A model generated the notes under the pieces. That model had not been told where the DNA came from. It worked only from the letters and a program-made list of their open reading frames with translations, and did no database searches. Shown here piece after piece: positions 48,042-58,323 of a stretch of DNA of 64,000 nucleotides. The stretch lies in the NCBI RefSeq assembly GCF_003614885.1, contig NZ_QZMS01000003.1, positions 39,491 to 103,490 on the forward strand, in the 5' to 3' direction. The stretch comes from Photobacterium salinisoli (GTDB taxonomy: Bacteria; Pseudomonadota; Gammaproteobacteria; Enterobacterales; Vibrionaceae). Position numbers and translations under genes: made by a program. Positions within the stretch are counted from its first letter, which is position 1. Each line of letters opens with the position of its first letter.

Positions 48042-49568
48042 CTAAGGTGTGTCATTCACCGTCTCGGCCAGCATGTGGGCAGTATCACTGTCACGCTGCG
48101 CCCGCTCGGTCAGCGATGCCGATAAATCCCGTTTCACCTCCACGCCCAGCTCCTTGAAGCTTTCGGCCTGACGGATAATATTGCCCCGTCCGCTCGCCAG
48201 CTTGTTCATTGCTCCCTGATAGCTATGGCTGGCTTTCTCCAGCGCCGTGCCGATATTGTCCATATCGGCGACAAACAGCCGCAGCTTGTCATACAGCTTG
48301 CTGGCCCGTTCCGCTATCTGTTTGGCATTCTGATTTTGCCTTTCATTGCGCCACAAGTTATTGATGGTACGCAAAGCCACCAGCAATGTGGTCGGGCTGA
48401 CCAGCATAATATTACTGTCCATGGCGTCGCGGATAAGCGCAGGATCGGCTTCGACGGCGGCCTGAAACGCCGGTTCCACCGGGATAAACATCAGCACGTA
48501 GTCCAGACTGCGGACGCCATCCAGCTGATGGTAATCTTTGCGGCTCAGGCCGCGAATATGGCTGCGCAGCGAGACCAGATGATCGCTGAGGGCTTTATCG
48601 CGCTCCTCCTGGCTCTGGGCATGAAAATAGCGCTCATAGGCGACCAGCGACATTTTGGCGTCTACCACCACGTCTTTATCCTGCGGCAGGTGTACCACCA
48701 CGTCCGGCTGATAACGCTTACCGCTGCTGTCTTCCAGATTCACCTGAGTGTGGTATTCGTGACCTTCCCGCAGACCGGACTCACTGAGCACCCGGGCCAG
48801 TACCACTTCCCCCCAGTTACCCTGAGCTTTGTTATCGCCTTTCAGTGCCTGGGTCAGATTGACGGCCTCACGGGCCATCTGCTCATTGAGCTGCTTCAGG
48901 CTGTTGATTTCGTGGACCAGCGTATGCCGCTCTCTGGCCTCATGACTGAAGCTGTCATTGATCTGCTTGCGAAAACCTTCCAGTTGCTCTTTGAGCGGAC
49001 TGAGCAGGCCATCCAGGCTCAGCTTGTTCTGCGCGTCCACGCTGCGGCTTTTTTGTTCGAACAGACGGTTGGCCAGACTCTCAAACTGCTGCTGCAGACG
49101 GTTCTCGGCATTTTCCAGCAGAGTGATTTTTTCCTGTGCAGCCTTTTGCTCTTCACGGTATCGGGTCTGCAGCTCCCGCAAATCGGCGGCCAGAGCGGAT
49201 TCCGCCTGACGGGTTGCTTCCAGCCGCTCAGCCAGTGTCAGGTTCTCCTGCCGCAGGGTTTCCAGATAACGCAGTTTTTCTACCGCCGCTGCCAGCCGGG
49301 CATGCATCTGCCGCAGCTCATTACTGAGGCGATCGCGCTCGACATCCAGGCTATCCAGTTCCTGCTGCTGCTCTTGCAGATCGTGGCGCAGTTGCTGTTC
49401 CTGCTGCTGGGCCAGCCGGGTTTCTGCCGCCAGCTGCTGCTGCCAGATCGCCGCCTGCTGCCGTAGACGTCCCTGAAACCACAGGGCCGTGGCACCGCCA
49501 GCGGTGGTCGCCCCGGCAATCGCAGCCGCCAGCCACTGGCCGTTATCACTGAGCCATTCACCCATCAT
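48042..49568 (-). CDS. rmuC: DNA recombination protein RmuC
   Basis: 508 aa. N-terminal membrane anchor (about 10-28, LAAAIAGATTAGGATALWF), a long Gln-rich coiled coil (about 30-200) and a PD-(D/E)xK nuclease-like domain (GNWGEVVLARVLSESGL in part; YQPDVVVHLPQDKDVVVDAK with the DxK core). Limits inversions between repeats in E. coli. Upstream of ubiE, the conserved place. Confidence 0.94.
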   Translation of the reverse strand: MMGEWLSDNGQWLAAAIAGATTAGGATALWFQGRLRQQAAIWQQQLAAETRLAQQQEQQLRHDLQEQQQELDSLDVERDRLSNELRQMHARLAAAVEKLRYLETLRQENLTLAERLEATRQAESALAADLRELQTRYREEQKAAQEKITLLENAENRLQQQFESLANRLFEQKSRSVDAQNKLSLDGLLSPLKEQLEGFRKQINDSFSHEARERHTLVHEINSLKQLNEQMAREAVNLTQALKGDNKAQGNWGEVVLARVLSESGLREGHEYHTQVNLEDSSGKRYQPDVVVHLPQDKDVVVDAKMSLVAYERYFHAQSQEERDKALSDHLVSLRSHIRGLSRKDYHQLDGVRSLDYVLMFIPVEPAFQAAVEADPALIRDAMDSNIMLVSPTTLLVALRTINNLWRNERQNQNAKQIAERASKLYDKLRLFVADMDNIGTALEKASHSYQGAMNKLASGRGNIIRQAESFKELGVEVKRDLSASLTERAQRDSDTAHMLAETVNDTP

Positions 49569-49774
49569 AGATCTGTTTCCTGCATGCTTTTGTATTTATA
49601 CAATAAGGCTAAAAAGATACTGGATAAATGTCCAGATATTGTCATCAATTAAGGCACGCTGATACCGAAGTTCAGGCTGGCTGAGTAAGCGCAAATGGCA
49701 TAAACTGGCCTCTTTATAACGGGCAGGCGTTCATCCTGCCAGTGACACTGACACCAGCAGCAGGAAGCCGCAGT

Positions 49775-50680
49775 ATGCAGGAAAAGAAAGCGATCGGGTT
49801 CGGCCTCGCCGCCGTGCTCTTATGGTCGACCGTCGCCACCGCCTTTAAAATTACCCTGGATTATTTTTCGCCGATCCAGATGGTGGCGGTGGCCAGTACA
49901 GTATCAACCATCGCCTTGCTCGTCATCGCCGCTTATCAAGGCAAACTAAGCCAGCTGCTGCCGACCCTGCGCGCCCGTCCGCTGTATTACCTGATGCTCG
50001 GGCTGATCAATCCCTGCATCTATTATCTGGTGTTGTTCAAAGCCTATGATTTGCTGCCGGCCTCTCAGGCTCAGCCGCTCAACTACAGCTGGGCCATCAC
50101 ACTGACGCTGATGGCCGCCCTGTTTCTCGGCCAGAAAATTCGCCCGCAGGACTGGGTCGCCTGCCTGTTTGGTTATCTGGGAGTGGTGGTGATTGCCACC
50201 AAAGGCGACATCATGGCCTTGCAGTTCGACAGTCCGCTGGGAGTGGCGCTGGCGCTGGTTTCCACCCTGTTATGGGCGCTGTTCTGGATTCTCAATACCA
50301 AAAACCAGGCCGATCCTGTGGTCAGTGTGTTGCTGGGCTTTGTGCTGTCGCTGCCTTTTTCTATCGGTCTGAGTCTGTACACTGGCGGCTGGCAGCCCAT
50401 TCCGTGGCAAGGCTGGCTGGCGGTCAGTTATGTCGGTCTGTTTGAAATGGGGATCACTTTTGTACTCTGGCTCAATGCCATGAAACTGACCCGCAATACC
50501 GCCAAGCTGAGCAATCTGATTTTCCTGTCGCCTTTTATCTCGCTGATCCTGCTGGCGACCATTATCGGTGAAACCATTCATCCGGCGACTCTGATCGGCC
50601 TGGTGATGATCATCGTAGGCCTGCTTATCCAGCAATGGCGGGGTAAAGCCAAAGCCAACGACGCCAGCGCCTCGTGCTGA
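49775..50680 (+). CDS. EamA/DMT family transporter
   Basis: 301 aa, ten hydrophobic segments in two EamA repeats. The substrate is unknown. It starts MQEKKAIGFGLAAVLLWSTV; AGGAAG lies before the ATG at 49775. Differs from rarD above and is unrelated to it except by superfamily. Convergent with the MFS gene. Confidence 0.85.
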   Translation: MQEKKAIGFGLAAVLLWSTVATAFKITLDYFSPIQMVAVASTVSTIALLVIAAYQGKLSQLLPTLRARPLYYLMLGLINPCIYYLVLFKAYDLLPASQAQPLNYSWAITLTLMAALFLGQKIRPQDWVACLFGYLGVVVIATKGDIMALQFDSPLGVALALVSTLLWALFWILNTKNQADPVVSVLLGFVLSLPFSIGLSLYTGGWQPIPWQGWLAVSYVGLFEMGITFVLWLNAMKLTRNTAKLSNLIFLSPFISLILLATIIGETIHPATLIGLVMIIVGLLIQQWRGKAKANDASASC

Positions 50681-50695
50681 CCCTTATCTGCAAAC

Positions 50696-50727
50696 GAAAA
50701 AAAGGCCTGTCACAGCAGTAACAGGCC
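50696..50727 (-). terminator. Terminator of the MFS gene
   Basis: Minus-strand stem GGCCTGT/ACAGGCC with T7 tail. Confidence 0.82.
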
Positions 50728-50806
50728 AAGCGAGAGTTCAAAAGGGTTGTCGAGACCCTGCGCCTTTGCGGCGTCTAGTTATGAGCGAAAAATCGAACGC
50801 TGCCGT

Positions 50807-52009
50807 TTAATCCTGCGCCGGCGCCGGATGCCACTGGCGGCCTTTGCGTGATAACAAAATCAGCAGCCCGGGCAGCAGCAGCAGCATCTGAAAGGTCAGC
50901 AATAACGGCGGTGACAGCTCCATCCGCTGGGTCAGGCTGACCATCAGGCCGGCACCGCTCATCTGAAACAGACCCAGCATCGCCGCGGCGGTACCCGCTC
51001 TGTCACCAAACGGCGCCAGCGCTTTACCGGCCGCCGAGCCGAGTACAAAAGCAAAACCAAATGAGCTCATAAAGATAGGCACCATAAAGGCCCAGGCCGC
51101 TGCGATATCTTTCAGGGCCAGCATCATCACGCCCGAGACCACCAGCATCGCCAGCCCCGACATCAGGGTGCGGCGGGAGCCCATCTTATCCATGCATTTC
51201 GGCGCTACCATGCAGGCAATAATGTTCAGCACTGCATTCACACCGAACCAGGCCGTGAACTGTCCCATATCCAGGCCCAGATGCACCATCAGCCACATAG
51301 GGGCAGAGGTCACATACGCCAGGATCACCGCCATTGCCAGCATAGACATCGAGGCATGAAAAACAAAAACCGGCTCGCGCAAGACGGAAAAATACCGTGA
51401 CGGGCTGAACATAGCACCGCTGACAAAGGTATCCGCCGGACGGGTTTCGCGGAAGAACACACTCAGCAAACCACCTGCCACCAGCGCAAAACCGGCCATA
51501 AAGCTGAAGTTGGCACGCCAGCCAAACTCATGGGTCAGCCAGGATCCCAGCAAAGGCGCCAGCGCCGGAATAAAGCAAATTGCCCCGTTCAGGTAGCTGA
51601 TCATCCGGCCGCTGCGTTCCGGACCGAAGCTGTCACGGGCTGCCGCAAACGCTGCCACTGAGGTGGCACAGGCGCCGAAGCCCTGCAGAAATCGCGCAAG
51701 CAGCATGATATCCAGCGACTGGGCGGTATAGGCCAGTGCCGAGCTGAAGGCATAGACAGTGACACCGGCCAGCGCTATCGGGCGACGGCCGAAGCGATCC
51801 GCCAGCGGGCCGGCAAAAACCTGTCCCAGTCCTAAACTGAACATGAACCAGGTGACTGTGTCCTGCACCAGAGTCGGGTCGACGGCAAAACTGTCAGCCA
51901 TCGCAGGCAAAGCAGGCAGATAAATATCGATGGCCAGCGGGCTGAACAGCACCAGCAGGACCATTAACGCCACGATACGGCGGTGAGACGTTGTCGGTTC
52001 AGGCTTCAT
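50807..52009 (-). CDS. Bcr/CflA family MFS efflux transporter
   Basis: 400 aa, twelve membrane segments. The Bcr/CflA N-terminal signature is FSPLAIDIYLPALPAMA, with MFS motif A GPLADRFGRRPI in loop 2-3. Proteins of this group export drugs or small metabolites; the substrate here is not known. Divergent from a LysR gene 122 bases away, which likely controls it. Confidence 0.88.
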   Translation of the reverse strand: MKPEPTTSHRRIVALMVLLVLFSPLAIDIYLPALPAMADSFAVDPTLVQDTVTWFMFSLGLGQVFAGPLADRFGRRPIALAGVTVYAFSSALAYTAQSLDIMLLARFLQGFGACATSVAAFAAARDSFGPERSGRMISYLNGAICFIPALAPLLGSWLTHEFGWRANFSFMAGFALVAGGLLSVFFRETRPADTFVSGAMFSPSRYFSVLREPVFVFHASMSMLAMAVILAYVTSAPMWLMVHLGLDMGQFTAWFGVNAVLNIIACMVAPKCMDKMGSRRTLMSGLAMLVVSGVMMLALKDIAAAWAFMVPIFMSSFGFAFVLGSAAGKALAPFGDRAGTAAAMLGLFQMSGAGLMVSLTQRMELSPPLLLTFQMLLLLPGLLILLSRKGRQWHPAPAQD

Positions 52010-52131
52010 TCACTCGGTTTCCTATCAGAAGACGGCGTCAGTCTAAGGCCTTAGTGATATGAATCAAAATGGTTTATATTCACTACTAAAATTCCATACC
52101 GGAATATCACTGTTAACATGACGGACGCAAT

Positions 52132-53091
52132 ATGACTGTGGATAAATTAGCCCGCCTCGATCTCAACCTGCTGGTCTGCCTCCATGTCCTGCTGCAGGAA
52201 TGCAGCGTGACCCGGGCAGCCCAGCGTTTGTTTCTCAGCCAGTCGGCGGTGAGCAAAAGTCTGGCCCGGCTGCGCGAACAGTTCGACGACGCGCTGTTTG
52301 TCCGCAGTGCCCACGGTCTGCTGCCTACCCCGCGCGCCAAAGTGCTGCAGCCGGTGCTGGAAAAACTGCTCCAGGATATTGAAAACCTGACCGAACCGAC
52401 TGAGTTTGTGCCGCAAAACAGCCACCGCCACTTCAAAATGTCGCTGGTAGAAAGTGCCTACCCGCTGCTCATGCCACGTTTTCTCGGGGAAATCTTCAGC
52501 CAGGGCCCCAACATACTGCTCGATACCCACGCCTGGGAGCCGGACACTTTCGACAAGATGCTGCGCGGGGAAATCGACTTTGGCATTACCGGCAAGGATC
52601 TTAATCCACACGACGCCCAGCTCACTCTGATGCCGCCCAAAGGGATCATTTTTCAGGAACTTCACCGTGATACCCAGCGCTGTATCGTCCGCCCCGGTCA
52701 CCCTGTGCTGGCGCTGGTTGAGGCAGGTGAGTGGACTCAGGCCAATTATCTGCTGCAACGCCATATCCAGGTGCGCTGTGGCCGTGATGACCGCTGGCTG
52801 CTGGATTACAAACTGGCAGAGCAAGGCCTGCAGCGCGACATTGCCATGTATGTGCCAGACTTTAATAGTGCCGCAAGCTTATGTACCCATACGGATCTGA
52901 TTTTTACTGCGCCGAGCCATTTTGCCGACTATGTCGCCGCTCAGCTCAACCTGGTGGTACTGCCGCTGCCGACCCCGCTGCCGGCAATGGCCTACACCCT
53001 GTTCTGGCCGCAGCATCAAGAGAATGATCCTGGCCATTGCTGGCTGCGGCAGATAATCATTAACGGATGCCGCGAATTGTCCAGTCGATAA
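52132..53091 (+). CDS. LysR family transcriptional regulator
   Basis: 319 aa. N-terminal winged helix-turn-helix (LDLNLLVCLHVLLQECSVTR in part, AAQRLFLSQSAVSKSLARLR) and a C-terminal effector domain. The effector domain resembles the group of NodD/LeuO-like regulators (SLVESAYPLLMPRFL). It is divergent from the Bcr/CflA transporter, so a local efflux switch is the simplest reading. Confidence 0.88.
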   Translation: MTVDKLARLDLNLLVCLHVLLQECSVTRAAQRLFLSQSAVSKSLARLREQFDDALFVRSAHGLLPTPRAKVLQPVLEKLLQDIENLTEPTEFVPQNSHRHFKMSLVESAYPLLMPRFLGEIFSQGPNILLDTHAWEPDTFDKMLRGEIDFGITGKDLNPHDAQLTLMPPKGIIFQELHRDTQRCIVRPGHPVLALVEAGEWTQANYLLQRHIQVRCGRDDRWLLDYKLAEQGLQRDIAMYVPDFNSAASLCTHTDLIFTAPSHFADYVAAQLNLVVLPLPTPLPAMAYTLFWPQHQENDPGHCWLRQIIINGCRELSSR

Positions 53092-53214
53092 TTGCAGCCT
53101 CTCTTTAAAAGCGCTACCGTTACCGGATCGGCCTGCTGCTGCCGTCAGGGTGACCAAGGGGCAGGTTTGGATCATCCCCATTCGGATGACAACAACAGAA
53201 AGGAATAGATACAG

Positions 53215-55002
53215 ATGCAATCAGTGATCTCACAACGCGTGGCACAGATTCGCCAGTGGCTGGAAGCGGAACAGCTCGACGCCCTGGTGATTCCGCATGA
53301 AGACGAATACCTGGGCGAATACATTCCCGACCACAACGAGCGTCTGCTTTGGGCCACCGGCTTTACCGGCTCTGCCGGGGCGGCGGTGATCGGCCGTGAT
53401 AAAGCAGCCATGTTCGTTGATGGCCGCTATGTAGTTCAGGTTCGCAAGCAAGTGCCGGGCGATGTGTTTGAATACCGTCATCTGATTGAAGAGCCACCTA
53501 TGCACTGGGTGCAAGCGCACTTGCCGGCCGGCAGTAAAATCGCGGTAGACCCTCGGCTGCACAGCGGCGCCTGGCTCAAACGCATCCAGCAAAATCTCGA
53601 TAACGATCTGGAGCTGGTCCTTATCAACAGCAATCCGATCGACAACCTGTGGCAGGACCGTCCGGCGCCCACCTTATCCGATGCCAGACTGATGGGCCTG
53701 GATTATGTCGGTCAGAGCAGCAGCGAGAAGCGTGCTCAAATTGCTGCCAGCCTGCAAAAACAAAAAGCCGATGCCGTGCTGCTGACCCAGCTCGACAGTA
53801 TCGCCTGGCTGCTCAACGTACGCGGCAGCGATGTGCACTGCCTGCCTGTGCTGCTGTCGGCTGCAATTCTGCACCAGGACGCCAGTGTCGATTTCTTTAT
53901 TGATCAGGCCCGCCTGCCAGCCGAATTTGCAGCACACGTTGGTGAAGGTGTTCGCGTTCAGGCACCGGAAACCCTCAAACACAGCCTGGAAGCCCTGAAC
54001 GGCAAGCGGGTCTTGCTCGATCCGGCCACCAGCAATGCCTGGGCCGGACAGACACTGCACGACGCCGGGGCGGTCATCATCGAAGGTGCCGACCCTTGTA
54101 TGCTGCCAAAAGCCGCAAAAAACCCGACTGAGGTGGCCGGCATGAAAGCCAGCCACATCCGTGATGGCGTCGCTGTGTCCAAATTCCTCGCCTGGGTCGA
54201 CCGCCAGGTCGCCGCCGGCAACTTGCTGGACGAAGCAACACTGGCCGAGCAGCTGTGGCAGTTCCGTATAGAAGAACCAAGCTGTACGGATGTCAGCTTT
54301 GACACCATTTCTGCAGCCGGCGGCAACGCAGCCATGTGTCACTATAATCACAACAACCAGCCTGAGCCGGGCGTCCTGCAAATGGACAATGTCTACCTGG
54401 TCGATTCAGGCGGTCAGTATCCGGACGGCACAACCGATATCACCCGTACCATTGCCATTGGCAATCCTGACGCCGAAGTGAAGCAGACTTTTACCCTGGT
54501 GCTTAAAGGCCACATCGCGCTGGCGACCGCCCGCTTCCCTCGCGGCACCACAGGCTCGCAGCTCGATGCCCTGGCTCGTCAGCACCTGTGGGCCCATGGC
54601 TTTGATTTTGACCATGGCACAGGCCATGGTGTCGGCCATTTCCTCAATGTACATGAAGGACCGCAGCGTATTTCGAAAGCACCGAACCCGACCGCCCTGC
54701 TGCCGGGCATGGTGCTGTCCAACGAACCGGGCTACTACCGAGCCGATGCGTTCGGTATCCGCATCGAAAATCTGGAACTGGTGGTTGAAGTCGAAACCAA
54801 TGGCGACATGACGGTACTGGGCTTCGAATCGCTGACCCGTGCCCCGATTGACCGTCGCCTGGTGGATCTCAGCCTGCTGACAGACGCTGAGCTCAACTGG
54901 CTGAATCGTTACCATCAAACCGTATTCGATGTCATCGGCCCTTCGCTGCAGGGCGAGGATCTGAGCTGGCTGCAACAAGCCACGGCACCGCTCAGCCGTT
55001 AA
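53215..55002 (+). CDS. Xaa-Pro aminopeptidase, M24B family
   Basis: 595 aa, the long three-domain form like eukaryotic aminopeptidase P and not the 440 aa E. coli PepP. Two creatinase-like N-terminal domains, then the pita-bread domain with metal ligands in DSGGQYPDGTTDITRT, HGTGHGVGHFLNVHEGP, NEPGYY and IRIENLELV. It removes N-terminal residues before proline. No signal peptide, so cytoplasmic. GAAAGGA precedes the ATG. Confidence 0.93.
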   Translation: MQSVISQRVAQIRQWLEAEQLDALVIPHEDEYLGEYIPDHNERLLWATGFTGSAGAAVIGRDKAAMFVDGRYVVQVRKQVPGDVFEYRHLIEEPPMHWVQAHLPAGSKIAVDPRLHSGAWLKRIQQNLDNDLELVLINSNPIDNLWQDRPAPTLSDARLMGLDYVGQSSSEKRAQIAASLQKQKADAVLLTQLDSIAWLLNVRGSDVHCLPVLLSAAILHQDASVDFFIDQARLPAEFAAHVGEGVRVQAPETLKHSLEALNGKRVLLDPATSNAWAGQTLHDAGAVIIEGADPCMLPKAAKNPTEVAGMKASHIRDGVAVSKFLAWVDRQVAAGNLLDEATLAEQLWQFRIEEPSCTDVSFDTISAAGGNAAMCHYNHNNQPEPGVLQMDNVYLVDSGGQYPDGTTDITRTIAIGNPDAEVKQTFTLVLKGHIALATARFPRGTTGSQLDALARQHLWAHGFDFDHGTGHGVGHFLNVHEGPQRISKAPNPTALLPGMVLSNEPGYYRADAFGIRIENLELVVEVETNGDMTVLGFESLTRAPIDRRLVDLSLLTDAELNWLNRYHQTVFDVIGPSLQGEDLSWLQQATAPLSR

Positions 55003-55027
55003 TCCGGTCACGCGATTTTATACTCTG

Positions 55028-55058
55028 AGCCCAGCCCTCTGTGTGCTGGGCTTTTTTA
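55028..55058 (+). terminator. Aminopeptidase P terminator
   Basis: Stem AGCCCAGC/GCTGGGCT with T6. Confidence 0.9.
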
Positions 55059-55205
55059 TCACTACCCGAGTCACACTTCAGTTAATCAAACATAAAAACG
55101 CCGGATAATCAGTAACAACCACCGCTATTGATTGTTTTCACAACATAATAATGCCATTAGCATCCCTGATGAAATTATACTCACTAAAGCTCATAAGGTT
55201 ATGCT

Positions 55206-56141
55206 ATGAAAAAATATCTTCTCACTGCCGCATTAGGCTGGTTATCTTTTACAGCCTTCGCCAATACCAATCCGCACTTGGACAGCTATACCAAATCGGT
55301 CAGCCAGACGTTAAGCAAAGGCCAGCGTGTCAACGTTACCGTTAATTTTTCCCTGCCTGCTGACCGACGCCATCTGGTCACACTGGGCTTTGATAACAAC
55401 CAGCCCAACGCCATGGACTGTAAAATCAGCATCTACAATGCCGCCAGCCAGCGACTGCATTATCTGGACTGTCGTCCGGGTTGGGGCGAAATACATTTTG
55501 ATACACCCAATGAGTATTACCAGAATGGCTACCGTGCCGTTATTTCCCTCTATAACGCCGATTTCAGCAAACCGAGCCAGCACTTTGACGGTAACTTCCG
55601 CTTTAACTTTGGCGAAAGCAGCAGCATAGACAATGATCGCCTGCCTACCTGGTGGAAAAAAACCTATGAGGTTGTCGGACTGGATGCCTATACCGACTAC
55701 GACGGTGACGGCTTCACTCTGATGCAGGAATATTTCGGTAACAGCAAACCCAACGACGCCAGCAGCTTCCCGGATCACGACCCGGTGATCGATTTTGATG
55801 AGACGCTGACTGCAGGCACTTCAATCTATGCCAGTTTTGGTAAACCTGTCACCAAATGGCTGGAAATCACGCCTTACAACAATAAGAAAGTGAAGTCACT
55901 GGAGCTGATGGTCGATACCACAGCCAATGCCCGTGGTCAGTCTGTGGTAGCCTTCTTCTACAACGAAAATAATGAGCGTATTTATCCCACCTACCTGAAA
56001 TATCCCTCCGGTAACCTGTCGGTCTTTTTTGACCAGCCGGTTGAAGTCCAGACGCTGAAAGTGGAGCTGACGGCCAGTCATTACTCCTCCGGTATCACTG
56101 CCCGCTTTGACGCTAAAGTCAATGCGGTCTTTACCGAATAA
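55206..56141 (+). CDS. Secreted protein with Asp-rich calcium-loop-like motif
   Basis: 311 aa; family not recognised. Signal peptide 1-19 (ends AFA). Mature part: N-terminal beta-rich domain with two Cys (MDCKISIY, LDCRPGW) likely disulfide-bonded, then DAYTDYDGDGFTLMQEYFGN near 160-178, which resembles a thrombospondin type 3 or dockerin-like calcium loop, then a C-terminal beta domain. Probably periplasmic or exported. No secretion genes are adjacent. Transcribed alone; tail-to-tail with thiH. Confidence 0.7.
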   Translation: MKKYLLTAALGWLSFTAFANTNPHLDSYTKSVSQTLSKGQRVNVTVNFSLPADRRHLVTLGFDNNQPNAMDCKISIYNAASQRLHYLDCRPGWGEIHFDTPNEYYQNGYRAVISLYNADFSKPSQHFDGNFRFNFGESSSIDNDRLPTWWKKTYEVVGLDAYTDYDGDGFTLMQEYFGNSKPNDASSFPDHDPVIDFDETLTAGTSIYASFGKPVTKWLEITPYNNKKVKSLELMVDTTANARGQSVVAFFYNENNERIYPTYLKYPSGNLSVFFDQPVEVQTLKVELTASHYSSGITARFDAKVNAVFTE

Positions 56142-56143
56142 AT

Positions 56144-56180
56144 AAATAAAAATCAGGCTGATAGATACATCAGCCTGATT
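56144..56180. terminator. Terminator between thiH and the secreted-protein gene
   Basis: Perfect 12 bp stem AATCAGGCTGAT/ATCAGCCTGATT. The T-rich side (TTTTTATTTATTTATT) is on the minus strand, so it is mainly the thi operon terminator. Confidence 0.88.
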
Positions 56181-56210
56181 TGACCATCACAGATCTACCT
56201 ACATGCCGAC

Positions 56211-57332
56211 TTACAACGACAGTCCGGAATAAGCGTGATGCCAGTCTTTCCACACCACCTCAAAACCGTGCTGCTTCACCGCGTCTGCCACCTCGGCCAC
56301 GGCGCGTTCATCACTGATCGCAAACTGCTCCAGCTCAGGCTCATCATCGGCATAGCCGCCAGGCTGGGTTTTGGAGCCCGCCGACATACTGGTAATGCCC
56401 AGCGGCAGCACATTATCGCGAAAATGGGGTGACTCCCGGGTCGACATCGACAGCTCGACTTCAGGATTAAACAACCGGTAGGCACAAATCAGCTGCACCA
56501 GCTGGCGGTCGCTCATCACGGATTTGGGCTCCAGGCCGCCTGTGCAGGGGCGCAGACGCGGGAAGGAAATCGAATACCGGCTCTGCCAGTAAGTGCGTTC
56601 GAGATAGTCCAGGTGACTGGCGGTAAAAAAGCAGTCAGTGCGCCACTCTTCCAATCCAATCAGAGCACCAATACCGATTTTGTCGACCCCGGCACGTGCC
56701 AGCCGATCCGGCGTTGCCAACCGGTATTCAAAATCCATTTTATTCCCGCGCAAATGGTGCTTGGCGTACGTCGGGGCGCTGTAGGTTTCCTGGTACACCA
56801 TGACCGCATCCAGTCCCAGGGTTTTCAGCTCGGCATACTCGTGCTGATCCAGCGGCTGCACTTCCATCGACAGATAACTGAAGTGACGCTTAATTGCCGG
56901 CACACATTCGCGGAAATAGGCCATGCCGACCTTGCGTTCATGCTCACCGGTGACCAGGAGCACGTTATCGAACTGGAGCGCCTTGATCGCCGCGCATTCG
57001 CGCTCAATCTCGTCAAGATTTAAGGTTCGGCGCTTAATTTTGTTTTCCATGGTAAAGCCGCAATAGGTGCAGCTGTTGGCACAGAGATTCGACAGGTACA
57101 AAGGGACATAAAACCCGATTGTCCGGCCAAAACGCTGCCGCGTCAGTGCGGCCGACTGCTGCGCCATCTGCTCGAGATACGGCTCTGCCGCAGGCGAGAT
57201 CAGCGCTTTGAAATCCTCCAGATCACGCTTGCGCTTACTGAGTGCCCGCTCCACATCCGCGGCCGTTTTACTGTAGATCGACATCCGGACATCGTCCCAG
57301 TCCAGCTGCCGCCATACATCGACATAGCTCAT
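56211..57332 (-). CDS. thiH: 2-iminoacetate synthase ThiH
   Basis: Radical-SAM tyrosine lyase that supplies dehydroglycine for the thiazole. 373 aa with the CxxxCxxC cluster at CANSCTYC near residue 85 and YLSNL before it. Follows thiG by 9 bases; last gene of thiCEFSGH. Confidence 0.96.
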   Translation of the reverse strand: MSYVDVWRQLDWDDVRMSIYSKTAADVERALSKRKRDLEDFKALISPAAEPYLEQMAQQSAALTRQRFGRTIGFYVPLYLSNLCANSCTYCGFTMENKIKRRTLNLDEIERECAAIKALQFDNVLLVTGEHERKVGMAYFRECVPAIKRHFSYLSMEVQPLDQHEYAELKTLGLDAVMVYQETYSAPTYAKHHLRGNKMDFEYRLATPDRLARAGVDKIGIGALIGLEEWRTDCFFTASHLDYLERTYWQSRYSISFPRLRPCTGGLEPKSVMSDRQLVQLICAYRLFNPEVELSMSTRESPHFRDNVLPLGITSMSAGSKTQPGGYADDEPELEQFAISDERAVAEVADAVKQHGFEVVWKDWHHAYSGLSL

Positions 57333-57341
57333 GGCGTCTCC

Positions 57342-58112
57342 TTATGCGCTGGCGTCTAAAAACGCCGTTAACGGGCTTGACGCTACGGCATGGCTGACTG
57401 TGCCGGCCAGGCCAGCTTCGTAGGCCATCCGGCCACTTTCCACTGCCAGTTTAAAGGCCAGCCCCATGGCAATCGGATCCGCCGCTGCCGCAATCGCCGT
57501 ATTCACCAGCACAGCATCGGCACCTCGTTCCATGGCTTCAGCCGCATGTGAAGGTGCGCCGATCCCGGCATCCACAATCACAGGCACCCGGGCCTGATCA
57601 ATAATGATGTCGAGGAAATCACGCGAGGCCAGCCCTTTATTGGAACCTATGGGAGCGCCCAGTGGCATCACGGCGGCACAGCCTACTTCCTCCAGGCGTT
57701 TACACAACACAGGATCGGCATGGCAGTAAGGCAGCACAATGAAACCTTGCTTGACGAGCGCTTCTGCCGCCGCCAGCGTTTCAATCGGATCCGGCATCAG
57801 GTATTTCGGATCCGGGTGGATTTCCAGTTTCAGCCAGTTGGTTCCCAGCGCTTCACGGGCCAGCTGGGCGGCAAAAATCGCCTCTTTTGCATTCTTGGCT
57901 CCCGAGGTATTCGGCAGCAGGTTGACTCCCGCCTCACGCAACGGGGCAAGAATGTCATCATCTCGGTTATCAATATCTACCCGCTTCAATGCCATGGTCA
58001 CCAGCTCAGAACCGGATGCAATAATTGACTTTGCCATCACGTCCCGGCCGGCATATTTGCCGGTACCGGTAAAAAGTCGGGATGAAAAGGTTTTATCGGC
58101 AATGGTCAGCAT
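57342..58112 (-). CDS. thiG: Thiazole synthase ThiG
   Basis: 256 aa TIM barrel that builds the thiazole phosphate from DXP, ThiS thiocarboxylate and dehydroglycine. The Schiff-base Lys is in WLKLEIHPD near residue 98; [26 protein letters not shown] and [10 protein letters not shown] are family motifs. The start lies one base after the thiS stop. Confidence 0.97.
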   Translation of the reverse strand: MLTIADKTFSSRLFTGTGKYAGRDVMAKSIIASGSELVTMALKRVDIDNRDDDILAPLREAGVNLLPNTSGAKNAKEAIFAAQLAREALGTNWLKLEIHPDPKYLMPDPIETLAAAEALVKQGFIVLPYCHADPVLCKRLEEVGCAAVMPLGAPIGSNKGLASRDFLDIIIDQARVPVIVDAGIGAPSHAAEAMERGADAVLVNTAIAAAADPIAMGLAFKLAVESGRMAYEAGLAGTVSHAVASSPLTAFLDASA

Positions 58113-58113
58113 G

Positions 58114-58323
58114 TCAGCCTCCTGCTATCGCTTGAAATAAGGCGATTTCATCGCCGTCATTGAGCCGCTGCCCGGCCCAGAACTCGCGGCCCAAAATGGC
58201 CTGGTTGAGTGCAACGGCCGTCGCATCCAGCGGCAGGGCCAGTTGCTCCAGCAGATGCTGCAGCGAACTTTCCGCCGCCAGCGATATGGCTTTGTCGTTC
58301 ACCAGAACGGTTATCGTGGTCAT
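58114..58323 (-). CDS. thiS: Sulfur carrier protein ThiS
   Basis: 69 aa ubiquitin-like carrier ending in the required Gly-Gly (QAIAGG), which ThiF adenylates. Its ATG overlaps the thiF TGA (ATGA). Confidence 0.95.
   Translation of the reverse strand: MTTITVLVNDKAISLAAESSLQHLLEQLALPLDATAVALNQAILGREFWAGQRLNDGDEIALFQAIAGG

Noticed and set aside
48225..49466. 413-residue open frame opposite rmuC
   Set aside because: Shadow frame of the Gln- and Glu-rich coiled coil; rmuC is clearly the coding strand.
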